DNA of 64,000 bases from Polyangiaceae bacterium. Its GTDB lineage: Bacteria; Myxococcota_A; Polyangia; Polyangiales; Polyangiaceae. Positions 26,453 through 34,662 of the stretch are shown here, one piece after another. The position numbers and the translations under genes are program-made. The DNA lies in assembly GCA_025353725.1 (NCBI GenBank), contig JANXOF010000037.1, positions 496,001 through 560,000 of the forward strand, in the 5' to 3' direction. Numbering within the stretch: position 1 is the first letter of the stretch; each line of letters starts with the position of its first letter. Under the pieces are notes generated by a model. The model made no database searches and was not told the DNA's origin. It saw nothing but the letters and a program-made list of their open reading frames with translations.

Positions 26453-26874
26453 GGGCTCGCGCAGCGCAAAGCGCTGCCTCCTTTGCCCAAGCCCGCGCGT
26501 ATGCGGCAGGGGGTAAGAGCAGGTCCTGAAAGCCTCTTCATTTGGGTGGACTCGTGGTGAGGGTTGACGATGAACGTTCACGAAGTCTGATGGAAGATCC
26601 GTGCCTCGGACCAGCTCTTCCAGAAGAAGGCCTGCGAGTAGGGCTTTTCGCTCGTTCGTCGTCGCTCGAACCGAAGGTCACTTAGTGCACGTGCGCTTGA
26701 CGTGCTGTGCACTTGCACATCCTGCCGCTCCTCGGTCTTACGCTTCGGTCGGGGCCAGTGTGCAGGGGCGTCCAGCCGTTGCAGGTAAACCCACATGCGC
26801 TGCCGAACCACGTCGTCGGCTCGCGGCTATCAAGTGCACAACGATCACGTGGACGACCTGGGGGCTCGCCCCGT
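26453..26874. promoter_or_regulatory. Divergent intergenic region with repeated GTGCAC motifs
   Basis: This 422-base gap separates the FHA gene (minus) and the kinase gene (plus) and must hold promoters for both. GTGCAC occurs at about 26685, 26707 and 26834, and the segment at 26685-26718 is rich in GTGC/GCAC half-sites. No gene or RNA was recognised. Confidence 0.4.
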
Positions 26875-28560
26875 ATGCTGAACGCTCACCCGATGATGGC
26901 TTCAAAATCCCCGCCGCTTCAGATTGGCAAGTATATGCCGATCGCAGAGTTGGGTCGCGGCGGCATGGCGGATGTCTATCTCTCGGCCACCCATGGGCCT
27001 GCCGGCTTTCGTAAGCTCCTTGTTGTCAAGAAGTTACGTGCAACGCTCGCGGACGACCCCGAGTTTGTCTCCATGCTTTTGGACGAGGCCCGCATCGCGG
27101 CCCGCTTGAATCATCCGAACGTGGTTCAGACGTACGAGGTAGGAAGCGTCGACGGCGAATACTTTATCGCGATGGAGTACCTGGAAGGGCAGCCCTTGCA
27201 TCGGCTAATTCGGCGTTCGATTGAGAAAGCTTCTTATGATTCGCAGATGCAGTACGGTATTATTGCCGACGTTCTTGCAGGGCTTCATCATGCTCACGAG
27301 CTAGCCGATTATGATGGTGCGCCACTTGCCATTGTCCATCGTGACATATCCCCTCACAATATTTTTGTGACCTATGACGGGCAGGTCAAGGTTGTAGACT
27401 TCGGTATTGCAAAAGCAGCGGGGCGAATAAGCGCGGCAACGCGAGAGGGGGTCGTCAAAGGGAAGATGCGCTACATGGCGCCCGAACAAGCACTCGGGCA
27501 CGATGTTGACAGGCGGGCTGACATTTTTTCGGTTGGCGTCTTGCTTTGGACGGCTGCGACGGGCGAGCGCTTCTGGAATGGACTCGACGAAATAGCTATT
27601 ATTACGCGCCTCATTGGGCGCGATATACCCGGTTCCCCGCGCGCGGTTCGGCCGGAAGTTCCCGAGGAAGTTGATAGAATTTGCAAGCGAGCCTTGTGTG
27701 GCGACCCGTTGGGTCGCTATGCAACAGCGTTTGAGATGCAATCGGAAATCGAATCTTATCTTGCGGCGTCGGGTGGTAAGCCTGCGGCTCGTAACGTCGG
27801 GTCGCTTGTAAGTACTCTCTTTGCGAAAGAGCGCGCTGATGTTCGCGATATTGTCGAACATAAGCTGACAGAGCTTGCGTCTCCGGACTCGAACTACAAG
27901 CTCGCGTCGATTACCTCGGTGGTCGAATCGTCGGAATCTGGTTCTTCGCAAAATATGTCGAAGGCCCGATTTGTCCGCGAGCGTGCTATCGCCCTAGCGG
28001 CGCGTGAGGAAAGCGTCGGACAGCGAGAAGCGGCGGCTTCGGCCGCGGGGGGAAGGGAACTGCGGTCGTCTGAACCGACACGCACGCTGGAGGCTTCGGA
28101 GATCACGTTTGACCCCACGTCTCCTGGCGCGCGCGCTCGTACGAAGTCGAGAGTTCCGGTGGCGGTCTTCGCAGGCGGCTTTCTTGCGATCCTCGCGGTA
28201 GCGATCTTCTTCGCGATCCGGCGGATGCCTGCCCGCTCGGAGTCGTACTTACCCTCGGCCCCCGCCTCGACTGTTCCCAACGTCGTACCGGCGGCTACCG
28301 CAGAGGGCGCTACGGGGAGCGTCGAGGCGTTGACGCGCGGAACCCCAAGCGCCTTGACACTTGCTCCACCGACGTCGAGCCCGCTCAACGTTCCCGTCAA
28401 AGTCGTTCGGGGAGCGCAAAGCGCAGCGTCGCCTCGAAATGCCGTCCAGCCGCTCGTTGTGCCGAATCCCGGCGCGACGGTCAGCGCCTCGTCAGGGACT
28501 CCGAAACCACCCGCGCTGCCACCCCACGAGACAGATGATGGCCTCTCGACCCGTAAATAA
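26875..28560 (+). CDS. Serine/threonine protein kinase, transmembrane
   Basis: A protein of about 561 residues. The kinase domain (about 15-280) has the P-loop ELGRGGMADVY, the ATP lysine in LLVVKKL, the catalytic loop IVHRDISPHNIF, DFGIAKAAG and a GKMRYMAPEQ activation segment. In the catalytic loop Ser replaces the Lys of HRDxKPxN. One membrane helix (VAVFAGGFLAILAVAIFFAI) near residue 430 is followed by an Ala/Pro/Ser-rich extracytoplasmic tail. Its stop lies 26 bases inside the following PEGA/TPR-like gene, so the two are coupled. The start could also be the ATG at 26893. Confidence 0.92.
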   Translation: MLNAHPMMASKSPPLQIGKYMPIAELGRGGMADVYLSATHGPAGFRKLLVVKKLRATLADDPEFVSMLLDEARIAARLNHPNVVQTYEVGSVDGEYFIAMEYLEGQPLHRLIRRSIEKASYDSQMQYGIIADVLAGLHHAHELADYDGAPLAIVHRDISPHNIFVTYDGQVKVVDFGIAKAAGRISAATREGVVKGKMRYMAPEQALGHDVDRRADIFSVGVLLWTAATGERFWNGLDEIAIITRLIGRDIPGSPRAVRPEVPEEVDRICKRALCGDPLGRYATAFEMQSEIESYLAASGGKPAARNVGSLVSTLFAKERADVRDIVEHKLTELASPDSNYKLASITSVVESSESGSSQNMSKARFVRERAIALAAREESVGQREAAASAAGGRELRSSEPTRTLEASEITFDPTSPGARARTKSRVPVAVFAGGFLAILAVAIFFAIRRMPARSESYLPSAPASTVPNVVPAATAEGATGSVEALTRGTPSALTLAPPTSSPLNVPVKVVRGAQSAASPRNAVQPLVVPNPGATVSASSGTPKPPALPPHETDDGLSTRK

Positions 28561-29551
28561 ACGACGTTTTTGCTTTCGGTCGACGGCGGTCGTCGTCGCG
28601 ATTGCGGCGCTTATGCTCCCTGCGGAAATAGCCTTCGGACAGACTGCGACTGCAGAATCGCTTTTTGATGAAGGACGTCGCTTGATGAACGAAGGCGATT
28701 TCGCTGCGGCCTGTCCAAAACTCGAGGAGAGTCAGCGGCTTGACCCGGGCGGAGGGACGCTCATGAACTTGGCTCTCTGCCACGAAAAGCTGGGCCGTAC
28801 GGCGACCGCTTGGGCTGAATTTAAAGAGAGCTATTCGCTCGGCGTCCGCGATGGCCGCGAAGCGCGCATAAAACTCGCGAGAGCGCATATCGCAGACCTC
28901 GAGCCTCGATTGAGCCGCGTAAAGCTCGAACCCACGACTCCGACCACGCCTGGATTGAAGATTTTTGTGGACGAGGTGTTAGTTGGAAGTCCTACGTGGG
29001 GCTTTCCAACTCCGATGGATCCGGGCACGCATGTCGTTCGTGCGACTGCGATGGGGTACCTCGATTGGACAGAGAATGTCGTGCTCGGCGTAAACGATGC
29101 TTCGATCTCCGTTCGTATTCCCGCTTTGGATAAAGTGCCCGTCCTCGTGGAGCTCCCGCCACGGCGCGGGGAGAACGCTACCCCCACGCGCAAACTGGTT
29201 GGAGTTTCCCTGATGGGGGTTGGCTTGGCAGGCCTCGGCATAGGGACTGGCTTTGGTATACTCGCCATATCGAAGCGCGGTGAGAGCGATAAGTTCTGTT
29301 CCGGAGCTTCTGGATGTGTGCCTGGAAGCGCTGGGGTACGCCTCAACGATAGTGCAATAACTTATTCGTGGGTCTCTACGGCCGCGTTCGCAGGCGCTCT
29401 TGTCGCGGGCGGGGTCGGCGCTTATCTCGCATTGACGTCGCGCGTGCCCACGATGGCAAGCACGCCTCGGCGAGCGACGGCTATGAGTGCCATGATTTTG
29501 CCGGTCATCGACCGAACCTCGCGAGGAGCCGTCGTTCAAACTTCTTGGTGA
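28535..29551 (+). CDS. Exported TPR/PEGA-like protein, kinase partner
   Basis: A protein of 338 residues beginning within the end of the kinase gene. A signal peptide (AALMLPAEIAFG) precedes a TPR-like segment (AESLFDEGRRLMNEGDFAAACPKLEESQRLDPG ... CHEKLGRTATAWAEFKES), a PEGA-like beta domain (GLKIFVDEVLVGSPTWGFPTPMDPGTHVVRATAMGY) and two C-terminal membrane helices. This domain order is common directly after kinases in Polyangia. It probably acts in the envelope as a sensory or scaffolding partner of the kinase. The 3' end overlaps the convergent protease gene by 16 bases. Confidence 0.82.
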   Translation: MMASRPVNKRRFCFRSTAVVVAIAALMLPAEIAFGQTATAESLFDEGRRLMNEGDFAAACPKLEESQRLDPGGGTLMNLALCHEKLGRTATAWAEFKESYSLGVRDGREARIKLARAHIADLEPRLSRVKLEPTTPTTPGLKIFVDEVLVGSPTWGFPTPMDPGTHVVRATAMGYLDWTENVVLGVNDASISVRIPALDKVPVLVELPPRRGENATPTRKLVGVSLMGVGLAGLGIGTGFGILAISKRGESDKFCSGASGCVPGSAGVRLNDSAITYSWVSTAAFAGALVAGGVGAYLALTSRVPTMASTPRRATAMSAMILPVIDRTSRGAVVQTSW

Positions 29552-30666
29552 AGGGAGTCGCGAGAGCGTCGACGTCCGAACGCGATGACTAGCAGACACA
29601 GCCCGAGCGTTCGACTCGCGCTGCCCTTCCACGATAGCGTCGCTGCGGCCGAACAGCCCGACGGAGAGAGACTTTCGGCGCAGGTCGGTCCGGTCGAGCC
29701 TGCCGGGCACGCGCTAGCGTCAGTGGGCGCGGTCGCCCACGTGGCGAGCTCGGATTGATTGTATGTTGCAGCCTCGCGTGCGCCTTCTCTAAGAAACGCA
29801 GCCCATGAGTCTGTCCTACTGAATACGGAGCCCGTACAGCGGTCTCCCTCAACGCCCGCGCGCGAGGCCACTCCTAGAACGATGGAATTGCCGTGTTCAT
29901 CGATAATCGTAGCCGGCCCTCCAGAGTCGCCGTCGCACACGCCGTCGCCGGCAGACACGAACTCCCGAGTATCTACGGTAGCGCCAAAAATAAACCGAGA
30001 GCACTCACTTCCGCCGCCAAAGCACGAAAGCGGTAGTGCGCTTCGCCGTCGCCTAATACCCCATTCGGTTCCAGCCGGGCTCGTCGAGCCGAATCCGACG
30101 ACAGTAAAGGATTCCACTTTGCTGAACTTCGCGGCATCCAGCTGAGGTGCGGCGGGCCGCGCATCCGACGCGGCAATCGGTTGTGCTAAAATGATGAGCG
30201 CTATGTCGGAGCCGCAAAACGCGCTGTCCGGCGGCCGAAGGACTTTCGCACCGCGATGCCAAACGCATGAAGCGGCACCGCCGAGCTGCCTCACGTCTAA
30301 ACAGGTGGAGAGGATCATCTCCTCCGCACGGACTTGGGGAGCTAGATGACTATCGCAAGCAATGCGAGCTGCAGAATCGAGGTCCAGGCAGTGACGGGTC
30401 GTGAGCACCAGGTTCGGGGCGAGGAGTGCGCCCGAGCACACCGACCGAAAGTGTTCGTTGACGATCCCCACGACCCACGGCGCTTGGTCATCGAGCGAGG
30501 CTCCTTCGAGTCGTTGGGAGACTGAACGTAGGTTTGGGGGAGGCGCGCCGTCGGGGGCAAGCGTGCACGCGAGAGGGGCGCTAAAGGCCGCAACGGCCGC
30601 GAAAGAGGCGACTGCGCCTACGGCTCGCGCGGTTCGCGCGAGGTGACCTGTCAGTCCCGCGCGCAT
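29536..30666 (-). CDS. Trypsin-like (S1) serine protease with MYXO-CTERM-like tail
   Basis: A secreted protein of 376 residues. A signal peptide (FSAPLAC) precedes the S1 fold with the triad His in LVLTTRHCLDL, Asp in CGSDIALIILAQPI and Ser in VCDGDSGGPATI. The C-terminus has Cys (GCSAAA), a hydrophobic stretch and RRRSR, a MYXO-CTERM-like surface signal. His in TTRHC instead of TAAHC is a mild variant. Its start overlaps the end of the upstream FGE-fold lipoprotein gene by 16 bases, so it is the last gene of that cluster and may process or act with those lipoproteins. Confidence 0.9.
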   Translation of the reverse strand: MRAGLTGHLARTARAVGAVASFAAVAAFSAPLACTLAPDGAPPPNLRSVSQRLEGASLDDQAPWVVGIVNEHFRSVCSGALLAPNLVLTTRHCLDLDSAARIACDSHLAPQVRAEEMILSTCLDVRQLGGAASCVWHRGAKVLRPPDSAFCGSDIALIILAQPIAASDARPAAPQLDAAKFSKVESFTVVGFGSTSPAGTEWGIRRRRSALPLSCFGGGSECSRFIFGATVDTREFVSAGDGVCDGDSGGPATIIDEHGNSIVLGVASRAGVEGDRCTGSVFSRTDSWAAFLREGAREAATYNQSELATWATAPTDASACPAGSTGPTCAESLSPSGCSAAATLSWKGSASRTLGLCLLVIAFGRRRSRDSLHQEV

Positions 30667-31817
30667 CGAATTCCCGTAGAATCTTGCTTCTCCCCAGGCC
30701 TGAAGTGGTCTCGCGTCTGATTGAGCAGGTGGTACTCAGAAAAACGGAAACTTCCGCCGTGAAGCACGCGGTCGGTGGCCGAGCCTTGCACGACTTGGGC
30801 GCATTCTCCAGCGCACGCGGGCGGTCGCGGCTCAACGAACCAGTCGAGTACTTGCTCGAAGGCGTTTCCGCCGAGGTTGAAGTGGCCGAAAGGCCCAGGG
30901 GGACCTACCTGTCCGACGGGCGCTATGGTCGAGGTGTCGGTGCAGAGAAGATTCGTTATCGTGGGCGGGGCGGCGTCGGACTTCGTTCGCCAGGAGGTGC
31001 AGTAGTTTGCAAGCGCGGAAGCATCGGTGGCCGTTCCGAAGCCTCCGTCGAGCTCCTCTTTCGAGAATGGGTACTTCCAGTTCTCAGCTCCGCCCGAGGC
31101 GGCGTACACCCACTCTGCCTCCGTGGGCAAACGGCCGCCGTCCCAGATACAAAAGGCAAACGCCTCGTACCATGTCGCGCATGTCATCGGACTTCGCTGA
31201 TCTTCTGCGTTCCACGTTCCGTACTTTTGAGCGCAACTTCCATAAGAGCTATTGAGGTCGTTGGTCGAGACTTGAAGCTGCCCGTTCCACTTGCTGTCCC
31301 AACCCGTGAACGGGATTCGTGGATGATTCCCAGTCCCGTCGGACGGGGGACTGCGCTGCGTTCCAGCCCCGGACTCTACGAACGCGCGCATTCGGCCGAC
31401 CGTGACTTCGAACTTGTCCAGCCGAAATGCCCCAACGGGCGTAGGCGAGGTAGTCGGTCCGTGCAGACGCACGGCGCCGCCGTCCTCGGCGACAGCAATG
31501 CTCTCACAGCAATCTTCATTGCCTTGTCGCCCACACGTTTGGCCCGTTCCGGCGCCTGCGTCCCCGCGTGCGCAGCTCGTCGCGAGGCAGCCCGGCCCGA
31601 AGCACCGAACCTGAGAACCCGCTTCGGCGTCCGGCGTAAGGCCGCTCGCATCTGTCGGGGCTAGTTCGAGGGTGCTTTCGGAACGGTCCGTCAGGCCGAT
31701 AATGTAGCGGCAGCCTGCGGTTGACACGACCAAACAAGCCGCGAGCACCAGCGACGCCTGAGCGCAGGACGGCCTGCGTCCCGGCGTGCGCAGGCGTTTT
31801 CGACGATCGCTTTCCAT
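30651..31817 (-). CDS. Formylglycine-generating-enzyme-fold (SUMF1 domain) lipoprotein, probably non-catalytic
   Basis: A protein of 388 residues with a lipoprotein signal near the Cys of VVSTAGC. A Cys-rich lead (TCGRQGNEDCC) precedes the FGE-sulfatase fold: GAFRLDKFEVTVGRMRAF, PMTCATWYEAFAFCIWDGGRLPTEAEW, GHFNLGGNAFEQVLDW and VLHGGSFRFSEYHLLN. True FGE enzymes carry a Cys pair around the GGSF segment (GGSF.C....C); here those positions are not Cys, so a binding or structural role is likelier than sulfatase activation. It lies between a similar lipoprotein and the trypsin-like protease. Confidence 0.85.
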   Translation of the reverse strand: MESDRRKRLRTPGRRPSCAQASLVLAACLVVSTAGCRYIIGLTDRSESTLELAPTDASGLTPDAEAGSQVRCFGPGCLATSCARGDAGAGTGQTCGRQGNEDCCESIAVAEDGGAVRLHGPTTSPTPVGAFRLDKFEVTVGRMRAFVESGAGTQRSPPSDGTGNHPRIPFTGWDSKWNGQLQVSTNDLNSSYGSCAQKYGTWNAEDQRSPMTCATWYEAFAFCIWDGGRLPTEAEWVYAASGGAENWKYPFSKEELDGGFGTATDASALANYCTSWRTKSDAAPPTITNLLCTDTSTIAPVGQVGPPGPFGHFNLGGNAFEQVLDWFVEPRPPACAGECAQVVQGSATDRVLHGGSFRFSEYHLLNQTRDHFRPGEKQDSTGIRCARD

Positions 31818-31851
31818 GCGCGATGGTTTCAGATCTCCGCCGCGCCCGCCA

Positions 31852-33060
31852 CTACTTCGTGGGCCAAGAATTCGGATACGCGCAACGGAAACCGAAGGCT
31901 GCGCCGTTGAAGTTTTTCCTGACCGTAATGTTCCGGCTCGTCATGAGATTACTGTACTTCGCGGGCGCGAGGTTCTCCGGATAAACGAACGAGGTTCCTC
32001 GCGCGACGGCCCGGTTCGGCGTTGGCGTTACACGACTCACGCAGTCGTTCGTGCATGAAGTGGGTGGGCTGATATCGTTTTGGTCGTCAACCGTCATGTT
32101 GAGCAGATTGCCCATAAGGTCGTGCGTGCCCCATTTTCCTTGGCCCTTGCTCGCGCGGCCGACGTCCAGAGGAACCGGATTCACGGGATTATTGCACCAG
32201 AGGTCGACGTTCCACTCTCCGCCTCCGTTGAGGCAGTAGACTGAGCGGTCAAGCGAGTTCGGTGGCTCGGCACCCCAGGCGTAAGTCCGTTGCTCGGAGC
32301 CCCCGCGAGCCGCGTACTCCCACATCGCTTCCGTGATCGCGTAGCCGCCGTCCCAGGCGCAGTACGACTGCATGAGGTAGTAATCGATGCAGTTTACAGG
32401 ATACCGAGGACTCTGTGGATAGTAGTCCAACGTACATCCCCACCCTTCGGACGCCGGATCTTTGTAAACCTTGACGGCTAATTCGTCATTCGTCTTGGCG
32501 AGGAGCTTGTTCCATTCAGGGTTCCAGCCCGTGGCCGGATACGGCAGCGTTGGGTGTGCGCCGGCCCCCTCTGCAGGTGCTTTCGCCAAAAGACCGCCGC
32601 CTTCTTCCATCCACACCTTGAAGCGCGCCGTGGTGATTAGGTAACGACCAAGCTTGAACCCAGGCATTGTAGCGGGCAATCCGGCATTATTCATCCGGTT
32701 GAACGAGCCACCAGGAATGTCGTCGTACTTGCAGCAGTCCTCGTCGCCGTTCACGCCGCACGTCTTGTCGGCTCCGGCTCTCCCTCCGTACCGCTTCGCA
32801 GCCAAGCAGCACGACGTCGGTTCACCCGGCTCGCAGGTTACGTCCGTGAGTGACTGAGCAACGGGACTGACGGCGCCGATCTCACCAGTCGAGGGAACAC
32901 TCGCGTCCGCGCCATTGGTTGACGCCGAGGCGCCGGGGCCGGCCGACCCGGGAAGAAGGACGGCGCTGTCGCTGCACGCCACTAAGCCGATGGTGAGTGC
33001 ACCCATCAGCGCGGCGACACTGCTGTAAGTATTTCGAATCGTATAATTTTTTGAACTCAT
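31852..33060 (-). CDS. Second FGE-fold (SUMF1 domain) lipoprotein
   Basis: A protein of 402 residues with a lipoprotein signal (GLVACSDS). It shares the layout of its downstream neighbour: a Cys-rich lead (CCLAAKRYGG ... KTCGVNGDEDCC), then the FGE fold with DIPGGSFNRMNN, PVNCIDYYLMQSYCAWDGGYAITEAMWEYAARGG, GTHDLMGNLLNMTVD and VARGTSFVYPENLAPAK. The catalytic Cys pair is again absent. The two genes look like a diverged tandem duplication with a 34-base gap. Exact role unknown; related lipoproteins are numerous in Polyangia. Confidence 0.85.
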   Translation of the reverse strand: MSSKNYTIRNTYSSVAALMGALTIGLVACSDSAVLLPGSAGPGASASTNGADASVPSTGEIGAVSPVAQSLTDVTCEPGEPTSCCLAAKRYGGRAGADKTCGVNGDEDCCKYDDIPGGSFNRMNNAGLPATMPGFKLGRYLITTARFKVWMEEGGGLLAKAPAEGAGAHPTLPYPATGWNPEWNKLLAKTNDELAVKVYKDPASEGWGCTLDYYPQSPRYPVNCIDYYLMQSYCAWDGGYAITEAMWEYAARGGSEQRTYAWGAEPPNSLDRSVYCLNGGGEWNVDLWCNNPVNPVPLDVGRASKGQGKWGTHDLMGNLLNMTVDDQNDISPPTSCTNDCVSRVTPTPNRAVARGTSFVYPENLAPAKYSNLMTSRNITVRKNFNGAAFGFRCAYPNSWPTK

Positions 33061-33100
33061 TGTAGGCCTACTAAAGTTGAGATGACGGCGCGCGAGGACA

Positions 33101-34609
33101 TCATTCCGGCCTCGCCCCTAGGACGTAGCTCGTAAGGTCCTCCGTATCGGTTCCCGCTACGCGCACATACCATGTGCTGGCCGTGCTCCCCGTCGTGGCT
33201 TGGGCGTTCCAGGTTGCGCCTGTCGAAGGCAATCGCGTGAAGGTAGCAAAGGACGAGTCAGCGGAAACGTCGACCGCGCCAAGAAAATTCCGTCGCGTGA
33301 TCGAGGTCGTGAGCCGACCGACCGCGGGAAGCTTGATCTCATAAACATCGACCTCAGCGGCGCTCGCAATCTTGCCCGAAATGACCACCGCCGAACCGGG
33401 CGCCGCCGTGATGCTTTGTGCTGCACCCGTCGCGTGATCTGTTGCCTGCTCCGTGATGGTTTGGGTCGTGATGGCTTCCGCGGTAACGCTCCAACCCAGA
33501 TCGGGCGCCTTGCCGCCGCGCGCGTCCGCGTCGCCGACAATCATGTAGAGATCGCCGGTCAAGCCGTCGAATGGGATCAGCATAGCGGGGGGTGGCGCGT
33601 ATACACCCGTGACCCCCGCGACTCGCAGAAGATCGCGGGCACGGCCCGACCGTGCCGTGAGCCAAAGAGCGGGTTTCGCTGCCGTTCCGGTCGGGGCGAC
33701 TTTAACATTCCAAAGTTTACCTGCTTCCGGCGTCGCTCCCGAGGCGAGCTTGTAGACGACCGTACCGAGCGCTGTCGCGACGTCGGCATCGACCGTGGCG
33801 AGGACACTGCCCGGCGAGATAGCTCGAAGGTTCGCCGCAGCGACGGGCATCGCCAGCGGATCGGAGAAATATACGGTGTCAGCCTTTGCCGGGTTCAGGC
33901 TGAAGTTGCCCAGGCCAAATTGCATGCCGCCGACAGGCGCGAGTGCGTCAACGAGTGCGGTGAACTGGACGACTCCGGGGCCCTTTCCCGATAGCCCACT
34001 TGGCGTTGCGCTAAGGCTGACGAATGCCGGCTCGGGAGTTGGTAGGAGTCGGACCGTGTCGCGGTCGAAGGGGAGCGAGTCGGCGTTCTTCAGCGTCACC
34101 TGTACGCGGCCGCCTTGCGTCGGCGTTCCGGTTGCTGCGACGGCAATCGGCGAACGTACGGCGAAGCTGTTCGGCGCAGTAAAGGCGCCTGCGTCCGTGA
34201 TCACCGCCACTGCGCGGCTTCCGGTCGCGGCGTTCTTTGTCGGTGAGACGGTGACGGAGATCGATTTGGCGTTCAATACGGTTACGTTCGTCACCGTAAT
34301 TTCGTTGCCGAAGCTCACGAATTTTGGCGGTGAGACGGTGAAATTGACTGAATCGTCGATGGCGGTGAGTACAATGGGGGCGCTGGTTCTTTCGAGATAA
34401 GACCAGTTCGGGGCGAGTAGGAAGGCAGGGGCTGAACCGGAGTCGGACGCTACTCCGGCGTCTTGTTTCCTATCGTCTTGTGTAGAAAAGCCGGCAGCGC
34501 CGGTACCTCCGGTGGCGCCGGCTGGGCCTGGGTCACCCGTACACGCACCAACCGACGATGCGAGACCCGCGATGCCAAGAGCGCAGATCGAAGAGTATCG
34601 AATTACCAT
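33101..34609 (-). CDS. Cell-surface lipoprotein with short collagen-like stretch
   Basis: From the ATG at 34609 this is a 502-residue lipoprotein (Cys in SVGAC) whose mature N-terminus has GPAGATGGTGAAG, a short Gly-x-x collagen-like run. The rest is rich in predicted beta strands with IPT-like repeats (FVSFGNEITVTNVTVLNAKSI, RVQVTLKNADSLPFDRD) and a C-terminal PPC-like region (ATGAAQSITAAPGSAVVISGKIASAAEVDVYEI). The extended reading upstream to 34999 is basic, lacks family features and runs over the regulator gene, so it is not used. It starts the lipoprotein/protease series, 53 bases after the sigma54-activator stop. Confidence 0.8.
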   Translation of the reverse strand: MVIRYSSICALGIAGLASSVGACTGDPGPAGATGGTGAAGFSTQDDRKQDAGVASDSGSAPAFLLAPNWSYLERTSAPIVLTAIDDSVNFTVSPPKFVSFGNEITVTNVTVLNAKSISVTVSPTKNAATGSRAVAVITDAGAFTAPNSFAVRSPIAVAATGTPTQGGRVQVTLKNADSLPFDRDTVRLLPTPEPAFVSLSATPSGLSGKGPGVVQFTALVDALAPVGGMQFGLGNFSLNPAKADTVYFSDPLAMPVAAANLRAISPGSVLATVDADVATALGTVVYKLASGATPEAGKLWNVKVAPTGTAAKPALWLTARSGRARDLLRVAGVTGVYAPPPAMLIPFDGLTGDLYMIVGDADARGGKAPDLGWSVTAEAITTQTITEQATDHATGAAQSITAAPGSAVVISGKIASAAEVDVYEIKLPAVGRLTTSITRRNFLGAVDVSADSSFATFTRLPSTGATWNAQATTGSTASTWYVRVAGTDTEDLTSYVLGARPE

Positions 34610-34662
34610 CTTTGCCTTCTTCCGTTCATTCAAGTGCTGAATTCGTGAGCGACGAGCGTGGT

